Below, one piece after another: positions 33,692 through 45,241 of a stretch of 64,000 bases of DNA (position 1 is its first letter; every line of letters begins with the position of its first letter). The stretch spans positions 14,874,841-14,938,840 of the forward strand of contig CM055889.1 in NCBI GenBank assembly GCA_029582165.1, in the 5' to 3' direction. The notes under the pieces were generated by a model. It was not told the origin of the DNA. It saw only the letters and a program-made list of their open reading frames with translations, and made no database searches. A program made the translations under genes and the position numbers. Source of the stretch: Portulaca oleracea. Its lineage: Eukaryota; Streptophyta; Magnoliopsida; Caryophyllales; Portulacaceae.

Positions 33692-34654
33692 ATGTCAGAA
33701 AATCTCAACACAGAGACGCCCGAGACACCAATTCCTTCTCCAAAGCCTCTCAGTCGAATACCAATTATCGATACATGTGACCCATTGTATATTCACCCTT
33801 CAGACCAACCTGGGCTTTCGCTTGTCGCCGAGCAATTTAATGGTGAGGACTTCGACACATGGAAGAGATCGGCAACCATTGCTTTGTCTGCGAAGTACAA
33901 AATAGCGTTCGTTGATGGAACTCTCCCAAATCCAGGAATCGATTCACCTCTCTTCCCTTATTGGCAAAGAGGGAATGACATGGTTCTTTCTTGGATTCTC
34001 AATTCTTTGGCAAAGAACATCAGAGACAGCGTTTTATACTCAACGGTTGCTCGAGACCTATGGCTGGAATTGTCAGAAAGATTTGGGCAAGCTAACAAAG
34101 CCAAGCTTTATTCTGTGCAACAAGAAGTGTCCAAGTTATCTCAAGAATCCTTGGACATTGCTAGCTATTACACAAAGGCCAAGAAGCTTTGGGATGAAGT
34201 GGGATTTGTCACGAACTTTCCCAAATGCATTTATGGTAAGTGTACCTGTGACCCTAGAATAAACAGACAAATTGACATTCATTTCGAGGAGATGAAATTG
34301 CTAGAATTCCTTATGGGTCTCAACAGTAGTTACACTGCAATTCGGGGCAACATTTTGATGATGTTACCCCTTCCATCTTTAAGCCAAGTTTATTCAATTC
34401 TAAGCCAAGAAGAAAGGCAAAGACAGGTTCATGACAATGGCCAACTCCTGTCTGAATCTGCTGCATTTTTCACTTCAAGAAACGCCCAAAATGGAGCTCC
34501 AGGATCAGCAAAAGATCAACGAAAGAATGAGTCCAAGAAGGCCTTGTTTTGTGATTATTGTAAAAAGAATGGCCACACCATTGATCGATGCTATAAATTG
34601 CATGGATTCCCTCCTAACCATCCAAGGTACCAAGGAAGACAGCAGAAACAATAG
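33692..34654 (+). CDS. copia-2 Gag
   Basis: A 320-residue frame ending at a TAG that is in frame with the following pol ORF. It has a copia gag core (FNGEDFDTWKRSATIALSAK, WILNSLAKNIRDSVLYS, YYTKAKKLWDEV) and a CCHC zinc knuckle CDYCKKNGHTIDRCYKLHG near the C-terminus. In copia elements gag and pol normally form one ORF. Here the UAG sits just after the knuckle, so Gag alone could still be made and form particles, while pol would need readthrough or is lost. Context is CAA-TAG-AGC; the CAA is reminiscent of leaky stops, but the downstream bases do not match the known leaky motif. Confidence 0.85.
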   Translation: MSENLNTETPETPIPSPKPLSRIPIIDTCDPLYIHPSDQPGLSLVAEQFNGEDFDTWKRSATIALSAKYKIAFVDGTLPNPGIDSPLFPYWQRGNDMVLSWILNSLAKNIRDSVLYSTVARDLWLELSERFGQANKAKLYSVQQEVSKLSQESLDIASYYTKAKKLWDEVGFVTNFPKCIYGKCTCDPRINRQIDIHFEEMKLLEFLMGLNSSYTAIRGNILMMLPLPSLSQVYSILSQEERQRQVHDNGQLLSESAAFFTSRNAQNGAPGSAKDQRKNESKKALFCDYCKKNGHTIDRCYKLHGFPPNHPRYQGRQQKQ

Positions 34655-34669
34655 AGCTATCCTAGAAAG

Positions 34670-36664
34670 ATGGCCAATGCTGCCTGGAATGAACCCGAAG
34701 ATACAGAACCAAGCACATCAGCATCGGATAAAACAGGTCCTCAGGGAAATACTACACAACCTACTTTCAATCTGAACCAAGAACAAGCGAGACAACTTTT
34801 ACAACAACTTATGAGCAGTATCAATGAGCAGAACAATGGAAAGGCAGTCAATGCCACAATGTCTGGTAACATTCCCTCATCTTCTTTACATTACCTATCC
34901 AATGCTGTTAGCTGTTCATGTGCAATTATTGAAGATAGCTGGGTCCTGGACTCTGGAGCCAGTGACCATATGTGCAGTAATAAGGAAATACTAAATCATG
35001 TGACTGACCTTAAAATACCCATTGACATAACCATGCCTAATGGGAATAAAATTAAAGTAACCAAACAAGGCCAGTTGATCATATCAGAACATTTAGTCTT
35101 AAAGAATGTGCTATATGTCCCACATTTCAGGTTTAATTTGATCTCAGTTAAGAAATTGTGTCAAGATTTACATTGTCAGATAACTTTCACTGAAACACAA
35201 TGTATCTTGCAGGGCCTTCTTGTGAAGAGGCCTTTGGTTCTTGGTAGAGAGGAATATGGTCTTTATTTCTTGGATAAGAAACTGATTCATGAAGCTGGGA
35301 GGAACACAGATATTGAATCAAATGCCCTAGTTTCTGTTAGCAATAGTGTCTGGCATCAAAGACTAGGACATATGTCTTTTGGTAGAATGAAATTAATACC
35401 TAATGTTGTTCCACATGATGGCGAAAACCACAAACATTTTGATTGTAATGTTTGCCCTAGAGCTAAACAACACTGCTTACCTTTTCATTCCAGTACTATA
35501 TCTACTGTTATGCCTTTTGAATTAATTCATGTGGATACTTGGGGACCTTTCCAAGTCCCCACTCACTCAGGACATAGATATTTCTTAACCATAGTCGATG
35601 ATTTTACCAGAACTACTTGGACCTACCTAATGATCACCAAGGATGAAGCCTTAGGCATAATCCAATCTTTTGTCACTATGGCAAAGACACAATTTGATTA
35701 CAATGTTAAACGAATAAGATCAGACAATGCCTTAGAAATTGGAAAGAACAAAGTTGCAGTTGCTTATTTTTGTAGTCTTGGTATATTACATGAAACCAGT
35801 TGCACACAGAGACCTCAACAAAATGGAATAGTTGAGAGAAAGCATAAACACATTCTTGAAGTTGCTAGGGCCTTGATGTTTCAATCAAGCTTACCATTGA
35901 GATTTTGGGGTGAAAGCATACTCACTGCCACTTATTTGATAAACAGAATGCCTACACCTCTATTGAGAAATAAGACCCCCTATGAAATGTTGTTCAAAAG
36001 GATACCCACTTATGACCATCTAAGAACTTTTGGTTGTTTGTGTTATATGAGTACCTTGAAACAAGGAAGACACAAATTTCAGCCAAGGGCTGAACAATGT
36101 ATCTTCCTTGGCTACCCTCAAGGAAAAAAGGCTTATAAACTTTATTCCATTTCAACACAAAAATTCCTTATTTCAAGAGATGTGATCTTCCATGAACACA
36201 TTTTTCCTTACAATAAAGAGCAACATTCTCCTACTCTTTTTCCTCTCATTAATGACAATTTTGTAGTTCAAGAAACTGATGTCTCTTTCCCCTTTATGAA
36301 TAATGATTCTGAGCAGGATAAAGGCACTCAGAATCATAGTATTGAAGATAATACTAGAATTAGTGCTGAACATCAGACAAAATGTGAGTCAGAAAAGGCT
36401 ACTGATGGTAGTAATCTAAGTAATGACATTATACACCATGACACTGGAACCATTCAAACCTTGAGAAGATCTACTAGAAATCACAGACCACCCTCTTATT
36501 TAGCAGATTATAATACTTGTCTCTCAAGTGTTACTAACTTATACTGTAAGCCCAGAGATGCCTTTTGCCTGATGTTTCAGATTTCCAAAAGCACTATCTC
36601 AATGATGCGGAACCAGAAACTTATGAGGAAGCAGTTCAACATAAAGAATGGAGAACAACCATGA
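34670..36664 (+). pseudogene. copia-2 protease-integrase
   Basis: Same frame as gag. The aspartic protease motif is WVLDSGASDHMCS (about residue 90). The integrase zinc-binding part is WHQRLGHMSFGRMK ... CNVCPRAKQHC. The catalytic core has D in HVDTWGPF, D in IRSDNAL and E in QQNGIVERKHKH, so the DDE triad is complete, followed by FGCLCYMSTLKQGRHKFQPR. The frame is lost at a TTTT run (36563-36566), about 30 codons before the natural junction with RT; RT resumes in another frame at 36565. Confidence 0.85.
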
Positions 36665-38138
36665 AACAAGAGCTGAAAGCTCTTTCTGATACAAGCACCT
36701 GGGAGATTGTATCTCTTCCAAAAGGAAGAAGGTCCATTGATTGTAAATGGGTGTATAAAATTAAAAGAAAAGTAGATGGAAATATAGAAAGATTTAAGGC
36801 AAGATTAGTTGTTAAAGGTTTCACGCAGAAAGCTGGGATAGATTATAATGAGACTTTTTCCCCTGTTGTCAAAATGACAACAATAAGAGCTTTATTGGCT
36901 GTAGCTGTTAAGAAAGATTGGTGTCTTCAACAACTAGATGTCAATAATGCCTTCCTTCATGGAGATTTACATGAGGAAATTTATATGAGGGTGCCTAAGG
37001 GGGTCACCACTGATATTCCTAACGCTGTATGCAAACTAAAGAAATCTATTTATGGTTTAAAACAGGCATCAAGGCAGTGGTATGCAAAGCTGACCGAGGT
37101 TTTATATCAGCGAGGATATCAACACTCCGATAATGATTATTCATTATTTTATAGAAAAGATGGTAACAAATCTGTTTTCCTTGCAGTTTATGTTGATGCA
37201 TTCTACTAACAGGGAATGATCATGAGGAGATAGCTAGCCTAAAGAAACACCTTGACATGGCTTTCAAGATCAAAGACCTTGGAAGAGCTCATTTCTTTCT
37301 TGGTCTCGAGATTATGCATACTTCACAGGGAATTATTCTTTCACAAAAGAAATTTATTAAAGAATTGCTTCAAGAATTTTTAAATGATTCATCAAAGCCT
37401 GTCATCTGCGCTATGGACACTAATGTCAAATTATCTTCTGATTCAGGTACACCTTTGGAGGATCCTAGCAAATACAGAAGATTAATTGGGAAACTTAACT
37501 TTCTGGTAAATACCAGACCTGATTTGGCCTTCACCATACAACATCTGAGCCAGTACCTCAAAGAACCTACAGACTTACATTGGAAGGCAGCGGTTCACGT
37601 TTTGAGATACTTGAAAGGACATTCTGATTTGGGAATATTAATCCATAAGGATGATGATTTCACTCTTAGAGGCTACAGTGACTCAGACTGGGGAGCTTGC
37701 AAGCACTCACGAAGGTCGATCAGTGGCTTTCTTGTTTTTCTTGGTAACACTTTGGTCTCTTGGAAATCCAAGAAACAGCCTATTGTCTCCTTATCATCTG
37801 CAGAAGCAGAATATAGAAGTTTGCGTAGGCTTGTCACTGAATTAGCTTGGCTAAGTCGCTTGTTCAAAGAACTCCAAGTTGATTCCATCACTCCCATTCC
37901 TGTTAAATGTGACAACCAAGCAGCCATATACATTGCAAAGAATCCGGTCTTTCATGAAAGGACCAAACACATCGAGATAGATTGTCATTATGTTCGACAA
38001 AAATTGGCTGATGGGTTAATTACTTTGCAACATACTTCTACAACGTCACAGTTAGCTGACATTCTCACAAAGGCCCTCCCTGGAACTCAGCACCATTCAT
38101 TATTGTACAAATTGGGGGTTCATCCACCTCCAATTTGA
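36565..38138 (+). pseudogene. copia-2 reverse transcriptase / RNase H
   Basis: Frame 36565-37209 contains [71 protein letters not shown] and [12 protein letters not shown]. It is broken at VYVDA, where the YVDD active site should be. The frame resumes immediately (37199 onward; ATG 37257) with FKIKDLGRAHFFLGLEI, then RNase H pieces SISGFLVFLGNTLVSWKSKK, SLSSAEAEYRSL, KHIEIDCHYVRQKL and ADILTKALPG. A single-base loss at about 37198, inside the second Asp codon, accounts for the break. Confidence 0.88.
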
Positions 38139-38145
38139 GGGGGGG

Positions 38146-38360
38146 TGTTAGAATACTTTACTTATTTTAGTTTTCCAGGTTTCTTGTTTTTCTTTTTCTT
38201 ATTTTTCCTTTAGGTTTAGTTTGGCTCCTGTTGTATCCCTCCTTATATATTCCTTCTGTTCTGTTTTTATTTTGCATCGAATATCACAGTACAACACTTG
38301 CATAGTTCTATCCCATTGCCTTTCTATCTTTTCCAGCTGCTGAAATTACCATTGTTTACA
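38146..38360 (+). repeat. 3' LTR of copia-2 (215 bp)
   Basis: Reads identical to the 5' copy and is preceded by the purine tract at 38135-38145. Followed by the target duplication ccatc. Confidence 0.95.
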
Positions 38361-39251
38361 CCATCTAATCAAGACTCAAGATCGAATCGAATCAAGAGAG
38401 GCAAAGATCAAGATTCGAGGAGAAATCGTTGGCCTTTGCAGAGAAGGTTCCATCCCGGGATCAAACGATTCAACGGGACGTATTCTTCACAGTTCGATTC
38501 ATTCCTTTAGTATTCTTTCTTTGTTTTGAGATTAGATTATGATGATTGGAACTTGTTTCGTGCTTTCATTGAATATGAGTGAGTAGATTTCTTGAATTCT
38601 AAGGTTTTGCAACCCGAAACAATTTAATGTAGGTTGATTGCATGTTTCTAGTTTGTGCATGAATTCTCGTTTTGAATCAATAGAAGGTTGTGATTTTCAT
38701 GTTTATGTGTGTTTTAGGCTGGGAATATTTGTGATTTGAGATTAACCTGAGAAGTACTGAAAGGTGAATTAGGATAATCTGATTACCAACCTTTCTACCT
38801 AGTTTTGTGAAATTTGAGAAAAGAATAGCAGATTAGGGAACCTATTGATAACCAGAATATTTGAGACCTTCAACTTTGATTAACTTGAAAAGCATACGAA
38901 CGTTGTAATTTAGGTTAATTGAGTTAATTCTATTAACATTGAAAGATCAGTAGAGTTCTTATGGTTATCATTCTTGATTCATTCTTGAATGTATGATTGT
39001 GCAAACTAGGCTTTAGTAATCGAACTCGTTGTTAGGTTAGCATCTCCCTTGAAATCTTTCTCGCTTGATTGAATCCCTGATTGTTTTCCCCTGCTTAATT
39101 AGTTCTGTTTAGATGATAGACAGTTCCAAAACTCAAAACCTGATTAGCTTAGCAATCGAATCAGAAATTAGTTTTCTGTGCTGCTAATTGAGTCCCCATG
39201 GGATCGACCTTGACGTGCTACTCCATACACCATGCGCTTGCAGCTCTGTCA

Positions 39252-39883
39252 AAAGGCTTGCATGCCGGTTGATTTTTGGAAAAATTTAGACCTCTTGAAA
39301 CTACCTTATAACAAAAATGGTGCAATGAAGAAAGTAGAAAATTTTTTGAAGGAGAAGAAAAGGGAAAACTAGTCTATAATGCGTAGTTAACTTCACTATT
39401 GTTGGTTAGTATTTTTATTCTCTACGTTGTTTACTTGTAGCTGTTTTTAATCAAAATTATTTAATCAAAATTATTTAAAAAGTAAATACATGATACAATA
39501 ATCTTTTTATTTAAAGATTATTGTTACATATCAGAATTAAAGTATTACTGATAATCTTTTTATTCCTTGATTTTAGTTTTGGAGAATTTCTTATGTATTT
39601 TGTTGTCTTATAAGGCAAGATTCTTAATTAACTAAGAAATGTTTGCTTTATCATATTTTAATTCTAAGTTGCATAATTGCATTCTTTTAACAAATAGTAA
39701 ATCCAATGTCACAAATAAATAATAGAAACGTAATGATTCGTTAAGGTATTCGATCATATTTGCAACATAGAAACTAAAATCATATAAAAGTAAAAAAAAA
39801 ATCTATCATGAGGAAGTATATTTTTATTTTTAATATGTTCATTCCAACTTATTTTAACTGAGCTCATTATAAGTTGAACTTAT
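39252..39883. other. Intergenic, no gene seen
   Basis: AT-rich with several short repeats (attattt-aatcaaaatta at 39453-39478). Nothing coding. Confidence 0.45.
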
Positions 39884-40430
39884 CTAAACTTATTTTGAAC
39901 TTAACTAATTTGAACTTAAATTTGGCCATGTTCTTTTATACAGCTAGCTGCAGTATGGCGCGGTGCAGTGTGGTGGAATTGTGGTGGGTGTGGTGAAATT
40001 GTGGTGGATTGTGGTGGCTAATTGGTAAGTTGTAGTGGGTTTTGTTTTTTATAAATGTAAATTGTATTGGTAAATGTGAAAAAGTTGATTGTGGTGGGTT
40101 GTGGTAAATTGTGGTGGATTGGTATGTTGTGGTGAGTTTTGGCAAAGTGCGGTGTGTTGTGGCACCGCGGCCAGCCAACCGTATAAAAGAACAAGTTAGT
40201 TGTTCGATTTTATTTGAATTCATTTGAAAGAGTTGTTTTGTAAATTTATCTTGAACTTATTTAACTTATTTTAAAAACAACTGAAAAGAAGATAATTTTA
40301 ACTTTAGTATACTTAACTAATTTGAACTTAGCTTTTTGATTTTATTTGAATTCGTTTGAAAGAGTTGTTTTGTAAATTTATCTTGAACTTATTGAACTTA
40401 TTTTAAAAACAACTAAAAAGAAGATAACCT
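39884..40430. repeat. Tandem duplication, one copy split by a MITE
   Basis: Unit 1 is 39884-39918 plus 40203-40305. Unit 2 is 40309-40430. Both read cttaactaatttgaactta and gattttatttgaattc.ttt, then gaaagagttgttttgtaaat. Unit 1 is interrupted between these words by the MITE at 39930-40192; unit 2 serves as a near-empty site. Units differ at a few bases. Confidence 0.8.
39930..40192. mobile_element. MITE, family 1, copy 2
   Basis: Ends gttcttttatacagct and, inverted, gttcttttatacggtt, matching copy 1 at 10218-10644. The interior consists of gtggtgg/attgtggt words (complement of the ccaccacaat words of copy 1), so it lies in the opposite orientation or is largely palindromic in composition. 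About 160 bp shorter than copy 1. Confidence 0.78.
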
Positions 40431-40505
40431 TAACTACAGTCACTCGCCAACATCCATCGTGAGCGAAAGTCGAATTATTATTGAGTATTTTTATTTTTAA
40501 GCAAA

Positions 40506-40626
40506 ACAAGTTTTGATTCGCACGCATTGCGTGCATCAATTGTTATATTTATTTATTTTTTTGTGTGTGTACATATACACACAATAAATAAGTATATGCA
40601 CGCAATGCGTGCGAATCAAAACTTGT
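40506..40626. repeat. Perfect 31-bp inverted repeat with inner palindrome
   Basis: The left arm 40506-40536 and right arm 40596-40626 are exact reverse complements (outer acaagttttgattcgcacg). Within each arm gcacgcaatgcgtgc is itself a 15-base near-palindrome. The loop is 59 bases including gtgtgtgtacatatacacac. Possibly a tiny MITE or a Helitron-type hairpin; no diagnostic ends. Confidence 0.85.
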
Positions 40627-40936
40627 ATATATAAGTGCGACAATACATAAAAAAACCATCTAGTCTCGCAAATGCAGAATCTTGAGGAGTCTAGAGGTAG
40701 GCAATCTTACCATATACAAAAATGTATGAAGCGGCTGATTCCGATGGACCGAAGAGATAAACTATAATTAAGTACTGATTGAAAAACAGTAATATGAATT
40801 AGTTCCAGATACAATAATATTTTTCTAGCAGTTGTATATTAATTAATAACAATAATGCTATGTCCAACCAAAAGAATACTAATAATAATGATAAGTATCC
40901 TACGAAACATATTCTTTCTTCAGATAAATTATATTA

Positions 40937-41149
40937 CTACCTCCGTCTTAAAATGTTTGTCTGTTGACTAAATTTTGACTGTTAATTACTCACAAATTAA
41001 AATGAATTAAAATATGAAATCACTACCATTAGAAAGATAATTTGCTAAAGATTATAATGACAGTAATTTTATATTGTCACTCATTATAATTTGTGAGTAA
41101 TCAACGGTCAAAATTTAATCAACGGACAAACATTTTGAGACGAAGGTAG
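40937..41149. mobile_element. Stowaway MITE 4
   Basis: A 213-bp element with ends ctacctccgtcttaaaatg and cattttgagacgaaggtag, and TA at 40935-40936 and 41150-41151. Ends 70 bp before the BAHD pseudogene ATG. Confidence 0.9.
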
Positions 41150-41219
41150 TATAAGATTGCTCAACTCTGACAACCATTAATGATTAAACCTGGGAGAAAA
41201 AGGGCGAACAGCCATATCA

Positions 41220-42341
41220 TTGACATCATTGGTGCCTAATCAATACCAATACAACACACAAGGCCAGAGCTTGCTGAGGAAGATCCAAATTCAACCCAAA
41301 GTAACTATTCATCCTAACCAATCTTGGCTAACAGCTGAAATGGTGAATCCAGAAAGAATCAAAGTAATCTCAGAATGCTTTATTAGACCTCAGTGCAAAG
41401 TTGAAGCAGCTAAGCAGCCTTACTACTTGGGTCCAAGTGATCTCTTTGTGTTATCCTTTGATCCCATTATGAAGGGCCTTCTCTTCACATTTGAAAATAA
41501 CACAACCCAACCCAATCTCCAATCTCTCATAGAACGCCTCAAGTGGTCTCTCTCCATTGCCCTAGTCCATTTTTATCCACTAGCAGGTCAGTTTGACACA
41601 CACAAGTATGAACAGGAGCATGCCTGATTGGTCTTCCTTGATTGTAACAAGGGTCCAGGAGCATGCCTCGTTCATGCAAGGTACGTCGATCTTCGTGTAT
41701 TATTTGATATCCTGTCGTCCATTGATGTCCACCCTGCCATCAGATCGTTTTTTAATCTTGGTGAAAGGATGGTCAACTATGATGGACACACTAAGCCATT
41801 GTTGTCCGACCAAGTGACTGAGCTTCTAGATGCGGTGTTCATCGGGTTCACCATGAACCACACAGTGTAGCAGATGGTACCTCCTTCATGCATTTCATTC
41901 TTGCGTTATCCGAGATATTCAATTCTGAGCAAACCGGTGAAACCTTGGCTCAAATGTCAGGTGGATGAGTTATTGCAACAAAATTTAGGCAGGGCCGCCA
42001 GGCTTTTGAGCCAAGAGGTGAAAAAGACTAACAATGAAGTGTTTTGTGAATTATTAAAGAAGATTTCTGACTGCCCTGTTGTTGCCCAGCCAGGTTTTCC
42101 CGGGAACTGCTTGGTGATAGGTGGATCACCGAGATTTGATTCGTACGGACCTGAATTTGGGTTCGGACATGCAGTAGCTGTTCGGACAGGATATGCAAGT
42201 TCAAATAAGTGTGATGGGAAGATAACAGCAAACCCAGGCCGTGAAGGGGTAGGAAGTGTGGATTTAGAGATTTGCCTTTTACCTGACTCAATGAATGCCC
42301 TGGAAGATGATGAGGAATTCATGAGTTTCGTATCGGGTTGA
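41220..42341 (+). pseudogene. BAHD acyltransferase pseudogene
   Basis: Resembles the plant BAHD group of uncharacterised acetyltransferases (At3g50280/EPS1-like). The N-terminus (41220) has LKWSLSIALVHFYPLAGQF. A TGA at 41625-41627 interrupts what is otherwise one frame into LDCNKGPGACLVHARYVD and GFTMNHTV. The catalytic HXXXD motif is broken: after HTV a TAG (41868-41870) and a 2-base shift intervene before DGTSFMHF. The C-terminal part (to 42341) has SPRFDSYGPEFGFGHAVAVR, replacing the usual DFGWG, and GSVDLEICLLPDSMNALEDD. About 100 residues between the HXXXD region and the C-terminal part are missing. Non-functional. Confidence 0.88.
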
Positions 42342-43924
42342 GAAAACGCAATCCTGCATTACGCAAAGTGTCCATGGACCATCTGATTATTGTGTATTTT
42401 TTCATGTATTTGGCGCGCAAATAAAAATGTATTTTTGGGTTTTGTATGAAACTGACCATAAGCCAAAGCCTTGGCTTGCCATTCACTCAGTTCAAGCTGA
42501 GGTGAGGAACCTGAAAGACAAGCAGAAAATTTTAACTGATGGCCACAAAAGTTAGAACTGAAAAAAGATTGAAGGGTTGTAAAATTGTACTGCACAATGA
42601 CCATCAAGTTTCGTCACTAAAAAATAGAATACTTGAAACCGCTATCAACTCTTCAACTTTAAGTGAAAATGAATGTGTTAAGAAAGATTGAAATTTTATG
42701 TATTTGAAGAACAATGATGAACTTGCCGCATTTGGTTTTACCCATTGATAACATTCTCAAATAAGTTTTCAGAGATAAACTCTTTCAGATCTCCAGAGGC
42801 ATGTGCTCTAAACCACTGCGCCGGACCTAGCAAGCAATCATTTGCATACAAACTCACATCCTTTATTCTGTTTTGATCACCTCAGAGCAGAAAACATCTA
42901 TCCTTGAATTCTGATAAACAAGTTCCCTTCCAATGCACATGATCATCCTTATGTACACAGTACACACGCCAGGATTAGCTAATTTGTTAACCTTAATAAA
43001 GCACAATGTTTTACATCAAACAATTACTTGTGAATTGTGATTCTCTTGCAAATGGCAGTCCTCCCCATTGCTATACTTAGACTACTGCTTTCTTTTATGT
43101 TTCCTATGCAGCTAATAAGCTATGAATGATGCATGCTTTGACTTCTAAGGCTTGACAGGCCTTTTTGGTCGATTTCCACTGCCTCAACCTATCGATTAAG
43201 TGAGTTGGAGAATAAAGTCTTATTATACTTTTTATTTAGGTGCAAAGAGCATATGACACGAATTCCGTATAAGATAAATCGATTCCAACCTTGGCTCAGG
43301 AGCTTCCTTAAGCCATACTACCAATTGCACTGGATTCTCTAGAAGCTCCCTTTTGGTATCCAAGATATTCCTAAGAGCCTCTCAGTAGCAATCGGAATCT
43401 CACTCAATCTTTAGTTTCAATGCCCATGCTTTATTTCCAACACACTGGACCTTAGCTGTTCTCAGTTGGGAAAATAGCAACTTCTAGCCTGAAGAGTCAT
43501 GCATGAAATCATGGAGTTGGCTTCTTCGTTACCTCGAGTTGAGATCTTTCCCCGATAGAAGAGATGGCTCCCTCTCACCAATTTCAGCCAAAAAAAAGAA
43601 ATATCCTATAGATCGGAGAAAACTCCGCTTCCAAAGGGAGCCCATTTTGCTGATATGTTACGATCTTAACTTTGCGTAAAACAGGTTGCATCGGGCTAAT
43701 CTAAAGCTTCATCCAATCACGAACCCTAGATATATCCAATCACATAAACATGAAATCTAAGAAATCCAGGTGACGCTACACAATGCTTTACCCATTCCAA
43801 TATCCATAATTCAGCAGTCACTGTCATTACGTTGAGAAGATGTTGACATACAAACATTTGTGAATTTATCAATGCCACATTAATTTAATATAGAGCAATT
43901 ACGTTGAGAAGATGTTGAAATATA
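42342..43924. other. Intergenic, no gene seen
   Basis: Downstream flank of the BAHD pseudogene, moderately AT-rich. No supported frame, repeat or RNA gene. Confidence 0.45.
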
Positions 43925-44370
43925 AACCGCCACTTAGTCAACCACCACCGGAGTCATTCTGGTTGCATTATTGTCCAATACATTCAAAGTTCAGTATATT
44001 ACTCTCTCCGTTTCATATTAATTGACACTTAAACTAACCTTTTTTTTTGTTCCAAAATAATTGTCACCTTCCATTTCCCAATACATAATTACGTTAATTT
44101 TAATAATTACGTTAACTTTTACTTTTTCAATAAAAAAAAATTGTTTGTCCTCACATTCTCCCACTACCTACACTTTGATATCCCAAAAAACACCTTGGAA
44201 AATATTGCTACTTAATTATGTGGGTAATTTTTTTGTTAAACTTTGGCATATGAAAATTTTTGAAATATATCAATTAATATGGAACGGAGCGAGTAGTATC
44301 CAAAAAAAAGTTCAATGCATTATTGTCTACTACTCATAAAGTTTAGCGTATTATCGTCTAATAATCCTTA
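43925..44370. repeat. Foldback-type DNA hosting a Stowaway
   Basis: The text on both sides of the Stowaway (gcattattgtccaatac.ttcaaagttcag and, inverted, ggattattagacgataatacg) resembles the right half of the foldback at 10893-11382 (gtattattatccaacaccttcaaaatacag). It is taken as a second, diverged member. Confidence 0.5.
44002..44293. mobile_element. Stowaway MITE 5
   Basis: A 292-bp element with ends ctctctccgtttcatatt and atatggaacggagcgag, and TA at 44000-44001 and 44294-44295. Inserted inside the foldback-like sequence. Confidence 0.85.
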
Positions 44371-45241
44371 TTTTTATTTATATGGATCCCAAAAATATAT
44401 GTTTATTGATCACATCAATAGATGAGCTTGGCCAAGAGGTCAGCCGCGAAGCCACCTTAGGTTAGGGGGGTCAATTGACACCCAGCTTTTTTGAAAAATA
44501 TAATTTAGTTTAGATCTGTTTTAATAGTTACAAATAAATATATAGCAAATTGTAGCATAATAACTCCTTAAGATTGAGGTAGTTGGATGGATTAATAGCA
44601 TAGTCTGACTTAAATGTACGCTTGACACTCAGAGGTCAACAGATTCGAAGTTGGATTCTTTTGAGGTGGCCTCAAATTGTTTGCTACGATAACATTAAAA
44701 ATTGACTTATTATCCATTACATTACGCGTTTTCTCTCTCTATGCACTGCCCAACCATCATAGCCTTCAACTCTTAAATTTTTCGGCCGGTGCCGGTGGCA
44801 GACGATCCACCTTTCTCCGATCTATTCCGTCACAACCTTCGTTTATCGGTTCACTTTGGTTTTGGGTGTTCGTCCTTCGTTTCATGTGCTATGTGTGAGT
44901 GGCTGACTGTCTCGTCGGTTGCTGGAACTGACAGTCGCGGTTCTTGGTATTAACTTCCATAGCGTTGGTGGTGACGGGACAGGTGACGGTGGCAACTCCG
45001 TCTCGGTGGCCAGGTGATATGTTTCCATTTGTTTATTTTAGCTAACTTTGTGGGTGTTATGTTTCTAGTTGATTAGGTTGGGAGTTTGTAGTTCCAGTTT
45101 TCAGTAGTTGCGTTTGAAATTGGGTTGGTGGTTTACTGTTGGTATTAGTCCTTGTTGGTGGAGTGTTTGATTTGGGGGTGAGAGTGCTTTCTAGGATCTA
45201 TTCTGATGAGGACATATAGTGACTATATATTGGGAGCATTT
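44371..45241. other. Intergenic, no gene seen
   Basis: Contains a segment at 44590-44665 with a weak tRNA-like B box (agattcgaag) and a GC-richer patch at 44780-45010. No gene supported. Confidence 0.4.

Larger units (their letters stand above)
33380..38360 (+). mobile_element. Young Ty1/copia retrotransposon (copia-2)
   Basis: A 4981-bp element. The two 215-bp LTRs (33380-33594 and 38146-38360) read identical, and the target duplication is a perfect ccatc (33375-33379 and 38361-38365). The primer site TGGTATCAGAGC follows directly (33595-33606) and a polypurine tract ttgaggggggg (38135-38145) precedes the 3' LTR. The domain order gag, protease, integrase, RT, RNase H is that of copia. Identical LTRs imply a recent insertion. 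Despite this the reading frame has three breaks (34652, about 36563 and 37198). Confidence 0.97.
32938..39251 (+). repeat. Putative gypsy-type LTR, split by copia-2
   Basis: Apart from the copia-2 insertion (33380-38360) and its duplicated 5 bp, this is about 1.33 kb starting tgatagtgaattatgg and ending cagctctgtca. Near its 3' end it carries gtccccatgggatcgacctt, matching the phrase in the block at 45242-46811 (gtctctgtgggatcgacctt). Near its 5' end is a cluster of ccacggtccgtgg-type hairpins (33090-33240). No target duplication was found, so it could be a solo LTR or a fragment. Confidence 0.45.

Noticed and set aside
34652..34654. Programmed stop readthrough between gag and pol in copia-2
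   Set aside because: Not accepted as a feature: the downstream bases do not match the known leaky UAG motif, and two other lesions in the same element suggest ordinary mutation or sequencing error. Kept only as a check.
44590..44680. tRNA-derived SINE or tRNA gene
   Set aside because: Only a weak B-box-like agattcgaag is present. No cloverleaf, A box or tail could be drawn.
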